Counted from the first letter of the stretch, positions 17,929 through 27,039 are shown. The stretch is 64,000 bases of DNA from Nakamurella flava (GCF_005298075.1 NZ_SZZH01000003.1:558001-622000); one strand, 5' to 3'. The notes: generated by a model from the sequence alone, not told the origin. Translations and numbers: made by a program.

Positions 17929-18850
17929 TCAGCGCAGGTCGACCCGGATGATGCGGTTGCCGCCCGAGTTGGTGGTGGTCAGCCACAGGTCGCCGCCGGT
18001 CGCCGGTTCGACCGTCCGCAGGCGGCCGAACGTTCCCACGAAGTACTGCTGAGGGTTTACCAGGCTGCTGCCGGAGATCTCGGCCCGGTAGAGCCGCTGA
18101 CCGCGGGCGCAGGCCACGTAGACGGCCGAGCCGACCACGGCCAGGCCGCTGCACGACCCCTCGGAGGTCGGGTACGTCAGCTTCGGGGCGACGAGCCCGG
18201 CGTTGCCGCAGCCGCCGCCGGTGGCGACAGAGAGCATGCCGTCCGGGCCGAAGCGCAGCCGCCCGCCGGTTCGACCGTCCGCGGGCGGCCGAACGTGCCC
18301 ACGAAGTACTGCTGAGGGTTCACCAGGCTGCTGCCGGAGATCTCGGCCCGGTAGAGCCGCTGACCGCGGGCGCAGGCCACGTAGACGGCCGAGCCGACCA
18401 CGGCCGGGCCGCTGCACGACCCCTCGGAGGTCGGGTACGTCAGCTTCGGGGCGACGAGCCCGGCGTTGCCGCAGCCGCCGCCGGTGGCGACAGAGAGCAT
18501 GCCGTCCGGGCCGAAGCGCAGCCGCCCGCCGTTGTGGAACTGGTTCCGTGGGATTGCCGGACAGCAGCACCTGGGTCGATAACGCGTCGAGGCTTCCGTT
18601 CGCGTACCGCATCCGGACGAGCCGGTTGTCGGTGGCGGTCGACTGCATGACGTACAGCCAGGGGGCGGTCGAGAAGTGCGCCGCCCTCGCCGTCGGTGGT
18701 GGCCGCGTTCGGGATGCTGCCGAGGACGGTCTGGGCGCCCGTGGAAGCGTCCGTCCGGACGATCTGCCGCGCGTCCCGACGGGAATACAGGATCGAGCCG
18801 TCCGGCAGGGCGACCAGACCCCAGGGAATGTCATCGTCCGTCGCGACCAC
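17929..18850 (-). pseudogene. PQQ-type glucose/sorbosone dehydrogenase-like gene, broken
   Basis: Remains of a secreted beta-propeller sugar dehydrogenase. Frames on the minus strand must be pieced together: the start ATG 18850 gives DDDIPWGLVALPDGSILYSR; a second frame carries LYVMQSTATDNRLVRMRYANG; a third resumes FHNGGRLRFGPDGML; a fourth segment ends GGDLWLTTTNSGG and NRIIRVDLR. At least two small frameshifts (near 18670 and 18550) and a 263-bp tandem duplication (18001-18526) break it. No signal peptide is left at the front. It probably has no function, unless the indels are sequencing errors. Confidence 0.8.
18001..18526. repeat. 263-bp direct tandem duplication inside the sugar dehydrogenase pseudogene
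   Basis: Unit A (18001-18263) and unit B (18264-18526) are the same sequence with four differences by eye (A/G, T/G, T/C, A/G). Both start CGCCGGTTCGACCGTCCGC. The unit length is not a multiple of three, so the copy shifts the frame. It encodes the GGRLRFGPDGML to TFGRLRTVEPA part of the protein twice. This is a recent local duplication, not a transposon. Confidence 0.9.
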
Positions 18851-18903
18851 GGTCCTCCCGCAGGAGCGACCTCAGTCACGGACAGCCGTGCGGGACCGCC
18901 GGA

Positions 18904-19770
18904 CTACTCGACCGTGTCGGCGACCGCGTCCTTCACGACGCCCACCGGCTCGGGAGCGGGCTCCGGCTCGGTGGTGTCGATCAGCTCGGTACCGCGGACG
19001 GAGTCCTCCATCTCGTCGGCCAGCTGCGGGTTGTCGGTGAGGTGGCGCAGGAAGAAGGCCGACGCCAGCATGCGGGTGATCTGCTGGACCTTCTGGTCCG
19101 ACTCGACCCCCATGAACGTGTTCGTCCAGTGCTTGCCCTCGGTCAGACCCAGATGGCCCGAACCCTTGACCACCCGCAGGACCGACGGACCGGTGCACGA
19201 CCGCGCGATCCGCGAGCCGTCGGACTCGGCGATGTTGTCGGACTTGCCGATGAGATGCAGGCTCGGCGCCTCGACCAGGCCGGCGGCCTCGATCGCCGAC
19301 GGGCGGGTCTCGGCGGCGGTCACCGTCACCACGGCCTTGATGGCGTCGTCCTTCGCCGCCGCGAGCATGGCGGCCCCGCCGCCGATGGAATGACCCATCA
19401 CGGCCAGCCGACGCAGATCGCCCCGGACCCGGCCGCCGGCCAGCGACCCGGTGGCCACCCGGCGCAGCGCGGTCGACAGGTCGAAGGCCAGGCCCTGATG
19501 GGACGGGATCGGGCCGCGCTGGGTGTCCGGCGCGACGACGATGATGCCCCAGGAGGCCAGGTAGCGCATGGTGTCGGCGTACCGGTCGACGGGCTGCAGC
19601 CAGCCGTGCGCGAACGCGACCACCGGCAACCGGCGGCCGGACGTGGGGGCGAACACCAGGCCGGGTAGACCGGTGGGAGCCAGATCACCGGTGGCGACCC
19701 GATGGGGACCGCGGTAGCGGAAGTACTCCAGGGTCGGCCGCTTGATGCTCGGGGCGGGTCGGCGGGCCAT
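18904..19770 (-). CDS. alpha/beta hydrolase, dienelactone-hydrolase or chlorophyllase-like
   Basis: 288 residues. The alpha/beta fold is visible: oxyanion region VVAFAHGWLQP, a strand-turn IIVVAPDTQ, and nucleophile elbow AVMGHSIGGGAAM with Ser. A later HLIGKSDNIAES and GSGHLGLTEGKHW supply plausible Asp and His. It looks cytoplasmic or weakly secreted; no clear signal peptide. The C-terminal 35 residues are acidic. It is divergent from the AAA+ gene, 75 bases apart. Substrate unknown. Confidence 0.85.
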   Translation of the reverse strand: MARRPAPSIKRPTLEYFRYRGPHRVATGDLAPTGLPGLVFAPTSGRRLPVVAFAHGWLQPVDRYADTMRYLASWGIIVVAPDTQRGPIPSHQGLAFDLSTALRRVATGSLAGGRVRGDLRRLAVMGHSIGGGAAMLAAAKDDAIKAVVTVTAAETRPSAIEAAGLVEAPSLHLIGKSDNIAESDGSRIARSCTGPSVLRVVKGSGHLGLTEGKHWTNTFMGVESDQKVQQITRMLASAFFLRHLTDNPQLADEMEDSVRGTELIDTTEPEPAPEPVGVVKDAVADTVE

Positions 19771-19833
19771 GCGCTCCTCCTGGCGGTACGGACGGGGCAG
19801 CCCGACCGGGGGGTTCGGCCGGATCCGCCCTCG

Positions 19834-19839
19834 TACAGT
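19834..19839 (+). promoter_or_regulatory. -10 box of a leaderless transcript for the AAA+ gene
   Basis: TACAGT ends 6 bases before GTG 19846, the distance expected if transcription begins at the start codon. No clear -35 hexamer was found. Confidence 0.4.
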
Positions 19840-19845
19840 AGCCAG

Positions 19846-21534
19846 GTGGCCGAGGACTTCGTGACGACCCTGCGTCGGCTCGTTCGGGCGCGGTTCCCGT
19901 TCCTGTCCATCCGGACGGCCGAGGAGTCGCGCGCGCTCGCCGGGATCGCCTCCGTGGTCGGCAGCCGGTCCCAGTTGTCACCGCCCCGCCAGGTGTGGAC
20001 GTGGACCACGACCAACGGGCTGGCCGAGCTGGGCAAGGCCGGCAACCCGGACACCCGGACCCCGCACGCAGCCCTCGCCGCCGCCGCGACCATCGCCGCG
20101 CCGAGCGTCGTCGTGATGATCGACCTGCACCCGTGGCTGGGCAGCGACACCAGCCCGCCGGACACCCAGCTGGTCCGGGCGCTCAAGGACACCGTCGGCT
20201 GGTTCAAGGACTCGACGATCCCGCGCACGCTCATCCTGCTCTCGCCGACGCCCCGGATCCCCGCCGACCTGGCCGATCTGGTCACCCTGGTCGACTTCCC
20301 CCTGCCCACCGAGGAGCAGCTGCGCGCCACCCTCGACGCGATGATCACCCGGAACACCTCCGCCGGGGCGTTGCGCGTCGACCTCGGGCCGGACGGCCGG
20401 GAACGGATGGCCAAGGCGGCGCTCGGCCTCACCGCCTTCGAGGCCGAGAACGCGTTCGCCCGGGCGATGGTCGCCTCCGAGGACGGGGCCGGCACCGCCG
20501 ACGGGCCGGGTCGCGCGGTGCTGACCGATGCGTCGGTCGGGCTGGTGCAGGCGGAGAAGAAGCAGATCGTCCGCAAGTCCGGGGTGCTCGAAGTCGTCGA
20601 CTCCGCCGTCCGGCTGGACGACATCGGTGGTCTGGAGAACCTCAAGACCTGGCTGCGCAAGCGCAGCGGAGCCTGGCTGGACGAGGCCCGCGCCTACGGG
20701 CTGCCGGCGCCCAAGGGTGTGCTGGTCACCGGCGTCCCCGGGTGCGGGAAGTCGCTGACCGCCAAGGCCATGGCCTCGGCGTGGTCCCTGCCGCTGGCCC
20801 GGCTCGACATCGGCCGGGTGTTCGGCGGCCTGGTCGGGGCCTCGGAACAGAACATGCGCACCGCGCTGGCCACCGCCGAGGCGATCGCGCCGTGCGTGCT
20901 GTGGATCGACGAGATCGAGAAGGGCTTCGCCTCCGGCGCCTCCGGCAGCGGGGACAGCGGGACCTCGGCCCGGGTGTTCGGCACGTTCCTGAGCTGGATG
21001 CAGGAGAAGACGGCCGCCGTCTTCGTCATCGCCACGGCCAACCAGATCAACCTGCTGCCGCCGGAGATGCTGCGCAAGGGCCGTTTCGACGAGATCTTCT
21101 TCATCGACCTGCCCACCGACGCCGAGCGCAGGGTCATCTTCCGTATCCACCTGGCCGGCCGGCTGAAAGCCGGCCCCGCCCTGGGCGACCTGGCCGTCAC
21201 CGACGACCTGCTGACCGCCCTGGTCGAGGGGACCGAGGGGTTCTCGGGCGCCGAGATCGAGCAGGTCGTCATCGCCGCCTGCTTCGACGCCTTCTCCGGT
21301 CGTCGGCCGCTGACCCGGGACGACCTGCTGCGCGAGATCGCCACGACGGTGCCGCTGTCGGTCACGCAGGCCGAGCAGATCGCCGCTCTGCGCTCCTGGG
21401 CGGATGTCCGGGCGGTGGCCGCCTCGGCCCCGGAGGACCGGGCCGGGTACGCCACCCCGGACTGGGACGGTGTGGCGCCAGGGGTCGGCGACGCCGCCGC
21501 GCTGACCCGCGGTGGGCGGCCCGTCGAGGCCTGA
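19846..21534 (+). CDS. AAA+ ATPase, Ycf46-like
   Basis: 562 residues. The C-terminal half is a classic AAA module: DDIGGLENLKTWL, Walker A GVPGCGKSLTAK, Walker B CVLWIDEIEKGF, sensor/arginine region LLPPEMLRKGRFDEIFFIDLP and a small lid domain. The N-terminal 240 residues have a Rossmann-like strand pattern (FPFLSIRTAEESR, VVVMIDLHPWL, LILLSPTPRIP) as in Ycf46/cyanobacterial orphan AAA proteins. GTG 19846 is only 6 bases after a TACAGT box, so the mRNA is probably leaderless. Substrate unknown; such proteins are thought to remodel other proteins. Confidence 0.85.
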   Translation: MAEDFVTTLRRLVRARFPFLSIRTAEESRALAGIASVVGSRSQLSPPRQVWTWTTTNGLAELGKAGNPDTRTPHAALAAAATIAAPSVVVMIDLHPWLGSDTSPPDTQLVRALKDTVGWFKDSTIPRTLILLSPTPRIPADLADLVTLVDFPLPTEEQLRATLDAMITRNTSAGALRVDLGPDGRERMAKAALGLTAFEAENAFARAMVASEDGAGTADGPGRAVLTDASVGLVQAEKKQIVRKSGVLEVVDSAVRLDDIGGLENLKTWLRKRSGAWLDEARAYGLPAPKGVLVTGVPGCGKSLTAKAMASAWSLPLARLDIGRVFGGLVGASEQNMRTALATAEAIAPCVLWIDEIEKGFASGASGSGDSGTSARVFGTFLSWMQEKTAAVFVIATANQINLLPPEMLRKGRFDEIFFIDLPTDAERRVIFRIHLAGRLKAGPALGDLAVTDDLLTALVEGTEGFSGAEIEQVVIAACFDAFSGRRPLTRDDLLREIATTVPLSVTQAEQIAALRSWADVRAVAASAPEDRAGYATPDWDGVAPGVGDAAALTRGGRPVEA

Positions 21535-21599
21535 ACCGGGCCCGCGCGGCCCGTCGGACGCGCCGGCGAAGACCGTCCCGGACATACATCGGCTCGCCA

Positions 21600-21641
21600 G
21601 GGTGACCGGTCACCCGAGAGCCACGACACCGGGCTGTCGTG
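21600..21641. promoter_or_regulatory. palindrome plus inverted repeat upstream of 21708
   Basis: GGGTGACCGGTCACCC (21600-21615) is a perfect 16-bp palindrome. It is followed by CACGACA facing TGTCGTG (21622-21641) with a 6-base spacer. It lies between the AAA+ gene and the DUF5995-like gene and could be an operator or terminator. Confidence 0.45.
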
Positions 21642-21707
21642 ACGCGCCTTCGGGGCCGATCTGTCAGTCGATCTGTGGCTTTCGCCCGGTACTCCCAAGG
21701 GGTACAC

Positions 21708-22541
21708 ATGTCATCGGCGGTGATCGCGGAGCATCCTTCTTCCGTGACCCTGACGCTCGGAACGGCCTACCCCTTCACGGTTGTCCGCACGTCCCCGCCG
21801 TGGGGGATGGCAGGAGGTCCGGTGGTTCCGACGCCGCGTTCCCTGCTGCTCCGACTCGACGAGTTCCTGGCCGCAGCCCCGCCGTCGGCCGGTCGTCTCT
21901 ACGCGAGCGCACTCCGTCGGTTGGTCGTCGCGATCGACGCGACCCCCGACCGGTTCACCGATCCGCAGCACCCGCTGCGGACGACGGCGTTCCTCGTCCA
22001 GCGGTTCCTCGCCGCTGATGCGGCGCTGGTGCGACAGCGTCCCGACGACGTCCCCGGGCCCTGGCGGACCGCGCTCGTCGTGGACCCCGGCCTGCCCGCC
22101 ATGCGGCTCCTGCTGGTCACCGCCAACGCCGGCCTCAACGACGACCTGCCCCGGGCCCTGCTCGAACTGCCCGGCTGGGACGGCAGCGCCTCCCGGATGG
22201 ATCACGCAGCCTGGACCGAACTGATGGCCGACGCCTTCGCAGATGCCGCCTGCCCGGCGGGCGCGGGTCCCGTCGAACGGATGGCCGCCCTCCGGGAGCG
22301 ACCGCTGCTGCGCCGGGCGCTGCTGGCGGCCGGCGCCCAGGCCTGGCCGAACGCCGAGGACCTGCTGCACCACAGGACCGCCGCAGACTGTCCGGACGCT
22401 GCTGACGTCGACCCCTTCGAGACGCGCAGTCGCCTGCTGGCCACCCTGACGGTCGGCAACATCGGCGAGCTGCTCACTCGGCATCGGTGGCCGCTGCCCC
22501 GCTGGGCCGATCTGATGGTCGTCCGCTTGCAGCCCGCCTGA
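21708..22541 (+). CDS. DUF5995-like protein
   Basis: 277 residues from ATG 21708 (AAGGGG 5-10 bases upstream). It contains FLVQRFLAADAALVR and LLLVTANAGLNDDLPRALLEL, reminiscent of the HINxDL segment in DUF5995 proteins, though with different residues. Largely helical, rich in Leu and Ala, no membrane segment or signal. The family has no known function. An earlier GTG would add 23 residues without sign of conservation. Confidence 0.6.
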   Translation: MSSAVIAEHPSSVTLTLGTAYPFTVVRTSPPWGMAGGPVVPTPRSLLLRLDEFLAAAPPSAGRLYASALRRLVVAIDATPDRFTDPQHPLRTTAFLVQRFLAADAALVRQRPDDVPGPWRTALVVDPGLPAMRLLLVTANAGLNDDLPRALLELPGWDGSASRMDHAAWTELMADAFADAACPAGAGPVERMAALRERPLLRRALLAAGAQAWPNAEDLLHHRTAADCPDAADVDPFETRSRLLATLTVGNIGELLTRHRWPLPRWADLMVVRLQPA

Positions 22542-22639
22542 CCTGGTCGTCAGGGTGGGCGCGACCGGTGTGACGGTCCTCGCGGCGACACTCGTTCACC
22601 CGAACAGTCGGACGTACCGGTTCGGTTGACGTCAGCCGA

Positions 22640-22645
22640 TAGCCT
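22640..22645 (+). promoter_or_regulatory. -10 box of a leaderless glmS transcript
   Basis: TAGCCT lies 6 bases before the ATG of glmS, and no ribosome site is present, both pointing to a leaderless mRNA. An inverted repeat CCGAAC/GTTCGG lies about 25 bases further upstream. No glmS ribozyme-like leader can fit. Confidence 0.45.
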
Positions 22646-22651
22646 GACGAA

Positions 22652-24511
22652 ATGTGCGGAATCGTGGGTTACACCGGTCCCCGCCAGGCTCTGCCCCTGG
22701 TGCTGGAGGGTCTGCGGCGGCTCGAATACCGGGGATACGACTCCTCGGGTGTCGCCGTTCTGGACGGTGAAGGCGGCCTGAACACCGCGAAGAAGGCCGG
22801 TGGCCTGAACAACCTCGAGCGGTACATCGACGAGGGGGCAGTGGCCCTGGCCGGCACGACCGGCATCGGCCACACCCGGTGGGCCACCCACGGCGGCCCG
22901 ACGGACCGCAACGCCCACCCGCACACCGACACCAACCGTCGGGTCGCGGTCGTGCACAACGGCATCATCGAGAACTTCGTCGCCATCCGGGCCGAGCTGG
23001 AGAGCAGCGGCGTCGAACTGACCAGTGAGACCGACACCGAGGTGGTCGCCCACCTGCTGGCCCGCGCCTACGCCGACGGCCCGACCGCCGGGCACCTGCC
23101 CGATTCGATGGCCGCCGTCTGCCGTCGGCTGGACGGGGCGTTCACCCTGGTCGCCGCGCACGCCGACGTCCCGGGGATGCTGGTCGCCGCCCGTCGCAAC
23201 TCCCCGCTCGTCGTGGGGGTCGGCGACGGCGAGATGTTTGTGGCCAGCGACGTCGCCGCGTTCATCGCCCACACCCGGGACGCCGTCGAACTCGGACAGG
23301 ACCAGTTGGTCGTCGTCACCCCCAACGGGTACGAGGTCAGCTCGTTCACCGGGGGCGAGCCGGTGTTCACTGAGTTCCGCGTCGACTGGGACCTATCCGC
23401 CGCCGAGAAGGGCGGCTTCGAGTTCTTCATGGACAAGGAGATCGCCGAGCAGGGCGACGCCGTCCGGTCGACGCTGATGGGGCACTTCGACGGGTCCGGC
23501 ATCGTGCTGGACGAGCAGCGGTTGTCCGAGGACGACCTCCGCACCATCGACAAGGTCTTCGTCGTCGCCTGCGGCACCGCCTACCACTCGGGCCTGATCG
23601 CCAAGTACGCCATCGAGCACTGGTGCCGGATCCCCGTCGAGGTCGAGGTGGCCTCCGAGTTCCGCTACCGCGACCCGGTCCTCGACCGGCAGACCCTGGT
23701 GGTGGCGGTCAGCCAGTCCGGCGAGACCGCCGACACCCTGGAGGCCGTGCGGCACGCCCGCCGGCAGGGCGCCCGGGTGCTGGCCGTCTGCAACACCAAC
23801 GGCGCACAGATCCCCCGTGAGTCCGACGCCGTGCTCTACACGCACGCCGGACCGGAGATCGGCGTCGCGTCGACCAAGGCGTTCCTGGCCCAGTTGGCCG
23901 CGAACTACCTGGTCGGGCTGGCCCTGGCCCAGGCCCGCGGCACCAAGTACCGCGACGAGATCGCCCGCGAGTACGAGGCGTTGACCGCCATGGTCGAGGC
24001 GGTCGAGCAGACCCTCACCCTGATGGACCCGGTGCGCAAGCTCGCCCAGGAGATCGCCCAGTCCAAGGCGGTGCTCTTCCTGGGCCGGCACGTCGGCTTC
24101 CCGGTGGCCCTGGAGGGCGCGCTGAAGCTCAAGGAGCTGGCCTACATGCACGCCGAGGGCTTCGCCGCCGGCGAGCTCAAGCACGGACCGATCGCCCTGA
24201 TCGAGGACGGTCTGCCGGTCGTCATCGTCACGCCGTCGCCGAAGTCGGATCCGCTGATCCACTCCAAGCTGCTGTCGAACATCCGGGAGATCCAGGCCCG
24301 CGGCGCCCGCACCATCGTCATCTCCGAGGAGGGCGACGACACGGTGGCGCCGTTCGCCGACTTCCTGGTCGAGCTGCCCCGGGTGCCCAAGCTGTTCCAA
24401 CCGCTGGTGGCCACCATCCCGCTGCAGGTGCTGGCGGCCGAGATCGCCCGGGCCCGCGGCTACGACATCGACAAGCCGCGGAACCTGGCCAAGTCGGTCA
24501 CGGTCGAGTAG
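22652..24511 (+). CDS. glmS: glutamine-fructose-6-phosphate aminotransferase
   Basis: 619-residue enzyme that makes glucosamine-6-phosphate from fructose-6-phosphate and glutamine, the first step of UDP-GlcNAc supply. The N-terminal glutaminase starts MCGIVGYTGPRQ with Cys2 as nucleophile and shows HTRWATHG. Two SIS domains follow (VACGTAYHSG, AVSQSGETADTLEA; FLGRHVGFPVALEGALKLKEL). It ends DKPRNLAKSVTVE, the conserved tail with the catalytic lysine. It is followed closely by acpS, so the two likely form an operon. Confidence 0.98.
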   Translation: MCGIVGYTGPRQALPLVLEGLRRLEYRGYDSSGVAVLDGEGGLNTAKKAGGLNNLERYIDEGAVALAGTTGIGHTRWATHGGPTDRNAHPHTDTNRRVAVVHNGIIENFVAIRAELESSGVELTSETDTEVVAHLLARAYADGPTAGHLPDSMAAVCRRLDGAFTLVAAHADVPGMLVAARRNSPLVVGVGDGEMFVASDVAAFIAHTRDAVELGQDQLVVVTPNGYEVSSFTGGEPVFTEFRVDWDLSAAEKGGFEFFMDKEIAEQGDAVRSTLMGHFDGSGIVLDEQRLSEDDLRTIDKVFVVACGTAYHSGLIAKYAIEHWCRIPVEVEVASEFRYRDPVLDRQTLVVAVSQSGETADTLEAVRHARRQGARVLAVCNTNGAQIPRESDAVLYTHAGPEIGVASTKAFLAQLAANYLVGLALAQARGTKYRDEIAREYEALTAMVEAVEQTLTLMDPVRKLAQEIAQSKAVLFLGRHVGFPVALEGALKLKELAYMHAEGFAAGELKHGPIALIEDGLPVVIVTPSPKSDPLIHSKLLSNIREIQARGARTIVISEEGDDTVAPFADFLVELPRVPKLFQPLVATIPLQVLAAEIARARGYDIDKPRNLAKSVTVE

Positions 24512-24514
24512 CCG

Positions 24515-24916
24515 GTGGTCTCCGTGCCGGTGCCCCCGGCTGGTGCCGTGGTGCGCGCGGTCGGTATCGACGTGGTGGCGGTCGAACGCTTCGAGGTCGT
24601 GCTGCTGCGCACCCCGGCGCTGGCCGACCGGGTGTTCGCCCCGGACGAGAAGGTCACCGCCTCCGGCGCCCCCCGCCGTCCGGCGTCCCTGGCCGCCCGG
24701 TTCGCGGTCAAGGAGGCCGTCGCCAAGGCCCTGGGGGTACCCCGCGGCATGGAATGGCACGACTGCCGGCTGCTCTCCGAACCGTCCGGCCGTCCCGTCC
24801 TGGCGATCACCGGCTCGGTGGCGGAGGCGGCGGCCGAGGTGGGTATCACCGATTGGCGGGTCTCGGTCTCCCACGACGGCGGGATCGCCGCCGCGGTGGT
24901 GCTGGGTCTGGGCTGA
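24515..24916 (+). CDS. acpS: holo-[acyl-carrier-protein] synthase
   Basis: 133 residues. Transfers phosphopantetheine from CoA to acyl carrier protein. Signature [12 protein letters not shown] at the front and [14 protein letters not shown] with the Mg-binding Glu; the end [18 protein letters not shown] is typical. GTG 24515 lies three bases after the glmS stop; GTG 24551 just before RAVGID would be closer to the family length. The order glmS-acpS-nnrD is standard in actinobacteria, though here a flavoenzyme block is inserted before nnrD. Confidence 0.93.
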   Translation: MVSVPVPPAGAVVRAVGIDVVAVERFEVVLLRTPALADRVFAPDEKVTASGAPRRPASLAARFAVKEAVAKALGVPRGMEWHDCRLLSEPSGRPVLAITGSVAEAAAEVGITDWRVSVSHDGGIAAAVVLGLG

Positions 24917-24928
24917 GGGCCGAGTGGT

Positions 24929-25029
<101 letters not shown>

Positions 25030-25047
25030 CGGCGCCGCTGCCCCCTG

Positions 25048-26451
25048 TCAGCCGAACATCGCCGTCCCGCCGAGGACGTCGGCCGGGTCGTGGGCGGCGG
25101 CGATCCGGGCCAGCCGCTGACGGACGGCGTCGGGGTAGAGCGCGCGGACCCCGGCGTCGCCGTCGAGGTCGACGAAGTTGGGCTGCCCGCCGTCCCGCCA
25201 GGGGGTCAGGGCGTCGGCCGCCCGACGCAGATGGGCGGGGACGACGTCGGCGGCCGGGCCCATCGGAACGCCGATGGCCCAGAAACCGAAGGCGGACGAG
25301 CGGCCGGGCACGGCGTTCGCCACCGCCGGCTGCTCGGCGAGAGCCCCTCCGAGCAGCCGGATCTCGGCGATCACCAGGGCGGAACCGGAGCCGGCGCCAC
25401 AGGTGCCGACCAGGGCGTCGACCGCCTCGGGCGTCAGGTCGGACAGACCGAAACCGTGGCCCAGGGCGGGCAGCGGCAGCGGTGGGTCCATGTGCACGGC
25501 GTCGACCGCCGCGTAGGGCAGCTCGCCGACGGTGTCCATGATGATCGGCGCGGAGGCCCGCAGGGGGGCGAGCAGGGCTTCGGCCTGGTCCACCGGACCG
25601 GTCGAGGCGAACCGCAGGTGCACCACGAACCGTCCACTCAGCGGCGGCGGGAGTTGCGGGTCCGGCGGGAGCTGCAGCAGGGCAACGGATGTCGTGACCT
25701 CCCGGGGCAGCTGCGGCGCCCAGGTCCGCCAGGCGTGCAGCACGGCCGGGGCGTCGGCGATGTCGAAGAAGACGCCGCCGCCGTGCAGCCGGGCCACCGG
25801 GAACAGTGCGATCTCCAGTTCGGTGACGATGCCGAAACCGACCCGGCCGCCGCGGATCGCCCAGAACAGGTCCGCCTCCGGGGTCCCGTCCGGGGCGTCG
25901 GCGGTGAGCCGGCGGACGGTGCCGTCCGCGGTCACGAGGGTGAGGGCCCGGACGTGGTCCGCGGCGAACCCGTACTGCCGGGCCAGTACCCCGATGCCGC
26001 CGCCGAGGGTGTAGCCGACCGCGCCCACCGACGAGGACGACCCGGACAACGGGGCCAGGCCGTACGGGGCGGTGGCGGCGATGACGTCCCGCCACCGGGC
26101 GCCGGCCGCGACCCGCGCGGTGGGCGCCGGGCCGTCCGCGTCGACCGTCACCCCGGTCAGCCGCCGGGTGGTGACCATCAGCGTGCCGGCGCGGTCGTCG
26201 TAGAGGCCGTGCCCGGTGCTCTGCGCGACGACCCGCAGGCCCAGCTGCGCACCCCAGCGGACGGCGACCGACACGTCCTGGGTGCTCGTGGCGGCGACGA
26301 CCAGCGCGGGCGCCGGGTGGTACGCGAGGTTGAAACCGCTCACCTCGGCGGCGTAGTCCGCATCACCGGGCCGCAGGACGGGGCCGGCCAGGGGACCGGG
26401 CGGGTCCAGGGGGAGATTCTGGCCGGGCAGGTCGGTCGCGGTGGAGGTCAT
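25048..26451 (-). CDS. FAD-binding oxidoreductase, berberine-bridge-enzyme type
   Basis: 467 residues. FAD-binding domain (PF01565): VVAATSTQDVSVAVRWG, the flavin-linking His in STGHGLYDD, and VGAVGYTLGGGIGVLARQYG. The BBE C-terminal segment ends in the expected form (VDLDGDAGVRALYPDAVRQRLARI). In doubly linked relatives a Cys in GxCxxVG joins the flavin; here the loop reads SGSSSSVG, so only the His link is possible. Such enzymes oxidise sugars, lipids or secondary metabolites. It lies downstream of a RidA gene on the same strand (31 bases), and both may answer to the divergent LuxR regulator. Confidence 0.9.
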   Translation of the reverse strand: MTSTATDLPGQNLPLDPPGPLAGPVLRPGDADYAAEVSGFNLAYHPAPALVVAATSTQDVSVAVRWGAQLGLRVVAQSTGHGLYDDRAGTLMVTTRRLTGVTVDADGPAPTARVAAGARWRDVIAATAPYGLAPLSGSSSSVGAVGYTLGGGIGVLARQYGFAADHVRALTLVTADGTVRRLTADAPDGTPEADLFWAIRGGRVGFGIVTELEIALFPVARLHGGGVFFDIADAPAVLHAWRTWAPQLPREVTTSVALLQLPPDPQLPPPLSGRFVVHLRFASTGPVDQAEALLAPLRASAPIIMDTVGELPYAAVDAVHMDPPLPLPALGHGFGLSDLTPEAVDALVGTCGAGSGSALVIAEIRLLGGALAEQPAVANAVPGRSSAFGFWAIGVPMGPAADVVPAHLRRAADALTPWRDGGQPNFVDLDGDAGVRALYPDAVRQRLARIAAAHDPADVLGGTAMFG

Positions 26452-26482
26452 GGGGGTTCCTTTCGAAGCGGGGGAGTGGGAC

Positions 26483-26905
26483 TCAGCGACCGGCGGTGGC
26501 GTCGATCTCGACGGCCATTCCGGGCAGGGCGAGGCGCTGCACGCCGAGCAGGGTGGTCGGCGGGGTGGCGGAGAACTGCTGCAGCCGTTCGATCAGGGCA
26601 CCGTAAGCGGCGAGGGTCGCATCGACGTCGGTGGTGTAGACGACGAGGCGCAGGACGTCGGAGAGGTCCATCCCCGCCGCGGCCAGCACCGTCTCGACGT
26701 TGGCCAGGCTCAGCGACAGCTGGGCGCTGACGTCGCCGGCGTGCAGCAGCACCCCCGACTCGTCGACGGGACCCTGGCCGGCCACCGTCAGCAACCGGGC
26801 GGGGGCGGCCCGCAGCTGGCCCTGGTCGTAGCCGAACGCCGCGTTCCAGGTGGTCGGGTTGATGGACGTCACCGCCGACGGGGCGGGGTGCAGTGAGGTG
26901 GTCAT
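26483..26905 (-). CDS. RidA/YjgF-family protein
   Basis: 140 residues, the usual length. Family segments: LLTVAGQGPVDESG, AQLSLSLANVETVLAAAGMDLSDVLRLVVYTTDV, and a C-terminal LLGVQRLALPGMAVEIDATAG where canonical RidA has an Arg-containing motif. RidA proteins deaminate reactive enamines or imines; others are paralogues without that activity. It is cotranscribed with the flavoenzyme, which could make imines, so a clean-up role is plausible but inferred. Confidence 0.85.
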   Translation of the reverse strand: MTTSLHPAPSAVTSINPTTWNAAFGYDQGQLRAAPARLLTVAGQGPVDESGVLLHAGDVSAQLSLSLANVETVLAAAGMDLSDVLRLVVYTTDVDATLAAYGALIERLQQFSATPPTTLLGVQRLALPGMAVEIDATAGR

Positions 26906-26934
26906 GCCGTCGAGCCTGGTCCGGCCAGGGGTCA

Positions 26935-27010
26935 GGGACCATCCCCGGTTCCTGGGGTTCTCGCCGCGAGCAATCTGGGAGGCCGTGCCCCACTTTTCTG
27001 GGATGGTCCC
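26935..27010. promoter_or_regulatory. twin GGGA-N3-TCCC boxes in a divergent promoter
   Basis: GGGACCATCCC (26935-26945) and GGGATGGTCCC (27000-27010) are exact reverse complements of each other, and each is itself a GGGA-N3-TCCC palindrome. Centres are 65 bases apart, about six helical turns. They lie between the RidA start and the LuxR start, so they are good candidates for the regulator's operator pair. Confidence 0.5.
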
Positions 27011-27039
27011 GGTTGTCCGGTCGGTCGCATACTTCCGGC

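Noticed and set aside
22542-22651. glmS ribozyme or other riboswitch before glmS
   Set aside because: Only about 110 bases are available, the transcript looks leaderless, and the ribozyme is a Firmicutes feature.
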